Source: Duganella sp. BJB476 | Lineage (GTDB): Bacteria > Pseudomonadota > Gammaproteobacteria > Burkholderiales > Burkholderiaceae_D | DNA: 64,000 bases | Direction: 5' to 3' | NCBI RefSeq assembly: GCF_003416895.1 | Contig: NZ_QVIO01000002.1 | Coordinates: 744,001-808,000 of the forward strand | In this document: positions 61,421-64,000 of the stretch, piece by piece | How positions within the stretch are numbered: position 1 is the first letter of the stretch | How the letters are laid out: every line of letters starts with the position of its first letter | Notes under the pieces: generated by a model | The model's database searches: none | Seen by the model: the letters and a program-made list of their open reading frames with translations, nothing else | What the model was told of the DNA's origin: nothing | Made by a program: the position numbers and the translations under genes

Positions 61421-61445
61421 TTGAATCTTTCGCACAAAGTTTCAA
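61421..61445. promoter_or_regulatory. Inverted repeat upstream of natA
   Basis: TTGAATCTTT and AAAGTTTCAA around CGCAC form 10-base arms with one mismatch. It is AT-rich, lies 84-108 bp before the natA ATG and just upstream of TATAAT-like sequence (near 61468), so it could be an operator or a hairpin ending the esterase transcript. Confidence 0.4.
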
Positions 61446-61528
61446 GCAATTAATATTGCTATATTGGGTATATAATTTGTCCATTCAGAAAAGCAAAGGC
61501 GCTAGTCTGCAAATTATGAAGGGCAAAA

Positions 61529-62287
61529 ATGATCGAGGCAGCAGGGCTTAAAAAAGACTTCAAAGCGACCGCCAAAGGCGCCAAGGGACAAACGGTACAG
61601 GCAGTTAAATCGGTATCTTTTACTTGCCGGCCCGGCCAGGTATTGGGCCTGATCGGTCCCAACGGCGCCGGCAAGACCACCACCCTGCGCATGCTGTCCA
61701 GCGCGATCGCGCCGACCGACGGCGAAGTGCGGGTGCAGGGCGTTCGCCTGACGCAGGAACACATGGCGGCGCGGCGCCAGATCGGCTTCCTGTCCGGCCA
61801 CACGGGCTTATATCTGCGCCTATCCGTGCGTGAAAACATTGAATATTTCGGCCGCGCATATGGTCTGCGCGGAGCCGCGCTGACTGCCCGGACGTCGGAA
61901 TTGATCGAACAGTTTGGCCTGCAAAAATATGCCGATCAACAGGTTGACAAGCTGTCATTCGGGAACAAGCAACGCGCCGCGATTGCCCGCACCGTGGTGC
62001 ACACGCCGGCCATCCTGATCCTCGACGAACCGACCACGGGACTCGATATCCTCGGCGCCAAACTGGTGAATGATTTCGTGCTCGAATATAAGCGCAGCGG
62101 CGCGGCGGTGATCTTCTCCACGCATCATATGCACGAAGTTGAAGAGCTGTGCGACGAGGTTTGCATCATCAACAACGGCGTGAGTGTTTACCAAGGCGGG
62201 TTGCCAGCTTTACTGAGCGACACTGCCACCAGCTCGCTGCACGGCGCCTATCTGCACACCATCACCAATACCCAAATTTCAGCGTAA
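61529..62287 (+). CDS. natA: NatA-type ABC transporter ATP-binding protein
   Basis: 252 residues. Walker A LIGPNGAGKTTTLRML (about 42-50), Q-loop region FLSGHTGLYLRLSVREN, signature LSFGNKQRAAIAR (Phe in place of the usual Gly), Walker B ILILDEPTTGLD and H-loop STHHMHEVE. It matches the NatA branch that exports sodium in Bacillus, although other exporters belong to this branch. natB follows 12 bases after. Confidence 0.9.
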   Translation: MIEAAGLKKDFKATAKGAKGQTVQAVKSVSFTCRPGQVLGLIGPNGAGKTTTLRMLSSAIAPTDGEVRVQGVRLTQEHMAARRQIGFLSGHTGLYLRLSVRENIEYFGRAYGLRGAALTARTSELIEQFGLQKYADQQVDKLSFGNKQRAAIARTVVHTPAILILDEPTTGLDILGAKLVNDFVLEYKRSGAAVIFSTHHMHEVEELCDEVCIINNGVSVYQGGLPALLSDTATSSLHGAYLHTITNTQISA

Positions 62288-62299
62288 AGGCCTCCTTCG

Positions 62300-63499
62300 A
62301 TGTGGAATGTATTTTATAAAGAATTGCTGGAGGTCCTGCGTGACAAGCGCACGCTGATTTTCATGCTGGTCATGCCGGCCGTGATTTTCCCGGTGCTCAT
62401 CTTCGGCTACGCGAAATTGGCCTCGAACAAAGCCCAGCAAGAGGGTACGCGCGAGTTGCGCTATGCCTTGGTGGCGTCCGACGGGGCGCCCTTGCTGCGC
62501 GCGGTACTGGAAGCAACGCCGCTGCTTAAGGCCATCCCGGCCGGGTCGAAAGAGGCGGCGGAGGCCGCAATCCGTGCCAACCAGATCGATTTTGCGCTGG
62601 TCTTCGGCGACGGCGGCGAGCGCGCGATCCTCACCGGCCAACAGAAACAATTGTCGCTGGTGTATAACACCGCGACCGTGTTCGATAGCGTCGGCAAGCG
62701 CGTCAAGCCCTTGTTGGCCGTGGCCTATACCGACAAACTGCGCGGTGAGCGGCTGTCCGTCCTCGGGGTGCAGCAGAACGTCGCCGCCTCGCTGAACACG
62801 CCATTTGTGCTGAGCGTATCCAGTACCGCTAGCGACCGCCAAGAACAAGGCGAGAAGATCGGCGCGTTGATCCCCTACTTTTTGTTCATGATGGGACTGA
62901 TGTCGTCGATTGCCGTGTCCATCGACATGGGAGCCGGCGAAAAAGAACGCGGCACGCTGGAATCACTGTTGCTGTTGCCGATTTCGCGTTCGACCCTGGT
63001 TGTGGCCAAGTTCCTGGTCATACTCTGCGCCGCAGTGATTTCCGGCGGCATCGGCATTACCTCGATGGGCCTTTGTGCCATGCACCTGCTTGGGCAGGAT
63101 GCGGGGGAGTTGCAAGCCATCACCCGATACATCCATACCCCTGAACTGCTCATGCTGGGTTTGCTGATCCTGCCGGCCTATGCCATGGTATCGGCGTTGC
63201 TGCTGTCCATTTCCTTCTTTGCCCGTAGCCACAAGGAAGCGGCCAGCTATTCGCAACAAATGATGATCGTCGTCCTGTTGCCGATTATGGCCTCCATGCT
63301 GCCAGGGATGAAGCTGGGCGACGGTTGGTCGCTGGTACCGATCATCAATACCGCGCTCGCGATCAAGGAAGTCGTCAAGGGGACGATCGCGATGGCGGAC
63401 TACATCAGCGTATTTGCTTCGACCGCGGTGGTCTCGTGCCTGCTTCTTTCGCTGTGCGTCTATTGGTGCAAGCGAGAAGAAGTACTCTTCCGTTCGTAA
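62300..63499 (+). CDS. natB: NatB-type ABC-2 permease
   Basis: 399 residues. One N-terminal helix (about 17-38, RTLIFMLVMPAVIFPVLIFGYA), a large extracytoplasmic domain (about 40-180), then five helices starting near LIPYFLFMMGLMSSIAVSIDMGAG. EKERGTLESLLLLPISRSTLVVAKFL is the ABC-2 type signature. NatA/NatB form an exporter of Na+ or another small cation or drug. Downstream is a hairpin and then an unrelated sigma54-controlled gene. Confidence 0.9.
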   Translation: MWNVFYKELLEVLRDKRTLIFMLVMPAVIFPVLIFGYAKLASNKAQQEGTRELRYALVASDGAPLLRAVLEATPLLKAIPAGSKEAAEAAIRANQIDFALVFGDGGERAILTGQQKQLSLVYNTATVFDSVGKRVKPLLAVAYTDKLRGERLSVLGVQQNVAASLNTPFVLSVSSTASDRQEQGEKIGALIPYFLFMMGLMSSIAVSIDMGAGEKERGTLESLLLLPISRSTLVVAKFLVILCAAVISGGIGITSMGLCAMHLLGQDAGELQAITRYIHTPELLMLGLLILPAYAMVSALLLSISFFARSHKEAASYSQQMMIVVLLPIMASMLPGMKLGDGWSLVPIINTALAIKEVVKGTIAMADYISVFASTAVVSCLLLSLCVYWCKREEVLFRS

Positions 63500-63514
63500 C
63501 GCCACGAGCGTTAT

Positions 63515-63554
63515 GCGGCTGACGCAAATTGTCAGCCGCCACCTGACATTTTTT
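63515..63554 (+). terminator. Hairpin after natB
   Basis: GCGGCTGAC (63515-63523) and GTCAGCCGC (63531-63539) form a perfect 9-bp stem with a 7-base loop. A T-run (63549-63554) follows after a 9-base gap, so termination would be inefficient or need the nearby second repeat. Confidence 0.6.
63530..63548. promoter_or_regulatory. Candidate sigma54 activator site
   Basis: TGTCAG-N7-CTGACA, an inverted repeat ending about 60 bp upstream of the -24 element at 63609. It partly overlaps the natB hairpin. The TGTC/GACA half-site pattern resembles the candidate enhancer at 37009. Confidence 0.4.
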
Positions 63555-63608
63555 GTCCACCACTGGCAAATTTTGTCGCCCCCCATCCCAAATCAAGCAC
63601 TTAGCGAC

Positions 63609-63623
63609 TGGCACAGATGTTGC
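63609..63623 (+). promoter_or_regulatory. Sigma54 promoter of the right-edge secreted protein
   Basis: TGGCAC-N5-TTGC with GG and GC exactly 10 bases apart. Transcription would start near 63634, about 33 bases before the ATG at 63667. Confidence 0.85.
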
Positions 63624-63666
63624 CAGTTGACTCCCGTCGTCTGAAAAAAAACAATGGGAGAAGTCG

Positions 63667-64000
63667 ATGTCATTTTTACCAACACGTATCTGGCCTGTGG
63701 CCTGCCTGCTGAGCCTGAGCGGCTCGGTGTGGGCCGCCACCGCCACAGTGGAGAGCACCGCCAGGGGTCCTGTCGCACTGGGCAGCAAAGTCTGGTTCCT
63801 CGGCAAGGTCGATGGCCAGGGCGTCTACATGAACTTCGCCGTCAACGGCGTCCCCGGCGGCAATGCCACCTATGGCAAGCTGAATTCGCAAAATGGCGAA
63901 TACATCGCGCCATCGGTGCTGCCGTCCAACGTGGTCATCACGATCACCGGCACCACCACCAAGGATGCCAAGCTGGGCGCCAACCTGTCCGCCAGCACCA
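63667..64000 (+). CDS. Secreted protein with Ig-like domain, N-terminal part
   Basis: 111 residues to the window edge, open. GGGAG lies before the ATG. Signal peptide ILPVACLLSLSGSVWA-type (about 8-24). The mature start resembles the bacterial Ig-like domain opener found in Massilia/Duganella surface proteins, notably DUF1800 proteins: FAVNGVPGGNATYGKLNSQ, then NGEYIAPSVLPSNVVITITG and TKDAKLGANLSASTT. The main domain lies outside, so the product is unknown. It stands behind a sigma54 promoter, suggesting regulated export. Confidence 0.7.
   Translation, partial: MSFLPTRIWPVACLLSLSGSVWAATATVESTARGPVALGSKVWFLGKVDGQGVYMNFAVNGVPGGNATYGKLNSQNGEYIAPSVLPSNVVITITGTTTKDAKLGANLSAST

Overview
The window reads as a chromosome segment of a high-GC betaproteobacterium. 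The ybgC-tolQRAB-pal-cpoB block, the glyA-nrdR-minor pilin-ribDE order, the SUV3-like helicase and the many Oxalobacteraceae-type hypothetical families point to Burkholderiales, probably Oxalobacteraceae (Duganella/Massilia/Janthinobacterium-like). That assignment is inference from gene content. I saw no transposase, integrase or CRISPR array.

Layout. 1-13,834 is almost all on the minus strand. Read in the direction of transcription it runs: a glyA leader with a ZTP-type (pfl) riboswitch, glyA, nrdR, a minor-pilin set (pilV, pilW, pilX, a short pilY1, pilE-like, fimT-like), ribD, ribE, then a cupin/TetR/SDR module with 16-bp palindromic operators at both promoters, then ribBA, ribH, nusB and a strong terminator. 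A TonB-like proline-rich protein with a disturbed 5' end runs off the left edge. 14,211-20,384 (plus strand) holds ydfG and the Tol-Pal envelope operon. 20,399-21,765 holds three identical tRNA-Lys(UUU) genes, a small DUF6447-like gene and decayed gene remnants. 21,819-36,971 is a mixed region: an exported RidA, a periplasmic binding protein, a TonB-dependent receptor, YceI beside a CadC-like regulator, an acyltransferase, two DUF418 membrane proteins, the helicase, YigZ, an MCP and a GNAT enzyme.

37,009-44,345 is a self-contained six-gene system: HlyD-type adaptor, ABC ATPase, two MacB/FtsX-type permeases, a sigma54-activating response regulator and a histidine kinase. It starts at a textbook -24/-12 sigma54 promoter with a palindromic candidate enhancer about 100 bp upstream. 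The kinase gene ends inside a 90-bp perfect palindromic repeat that supplies its stop codon; a diverged second copy lies at 56,193. 45,089-56,189 holds a cystine symporter, a small lipoprotein, a FadL porin between twin terminators, an RND pump with its adaptor, and envelope genes. 56,286-58,592 encodes a 768-residue, almost uninterrupted Ala/Glu/Gln-rich coiled coil that I cannot assign. The end holds srkA, a YecA/SEC-C protein, an exported esterase, natAB and the start of a secreted protein behind a second clear sigma54 promoter.

The observations most worth following are the sigma54/two-component ABC exporter, the riboswitch leader upstream of glyA and the minor pilins, the palindromic repeat forming a gene 3' end, the operator-flanked TetR module inside the riboflavin genes, and the giant coiled-coil protein.
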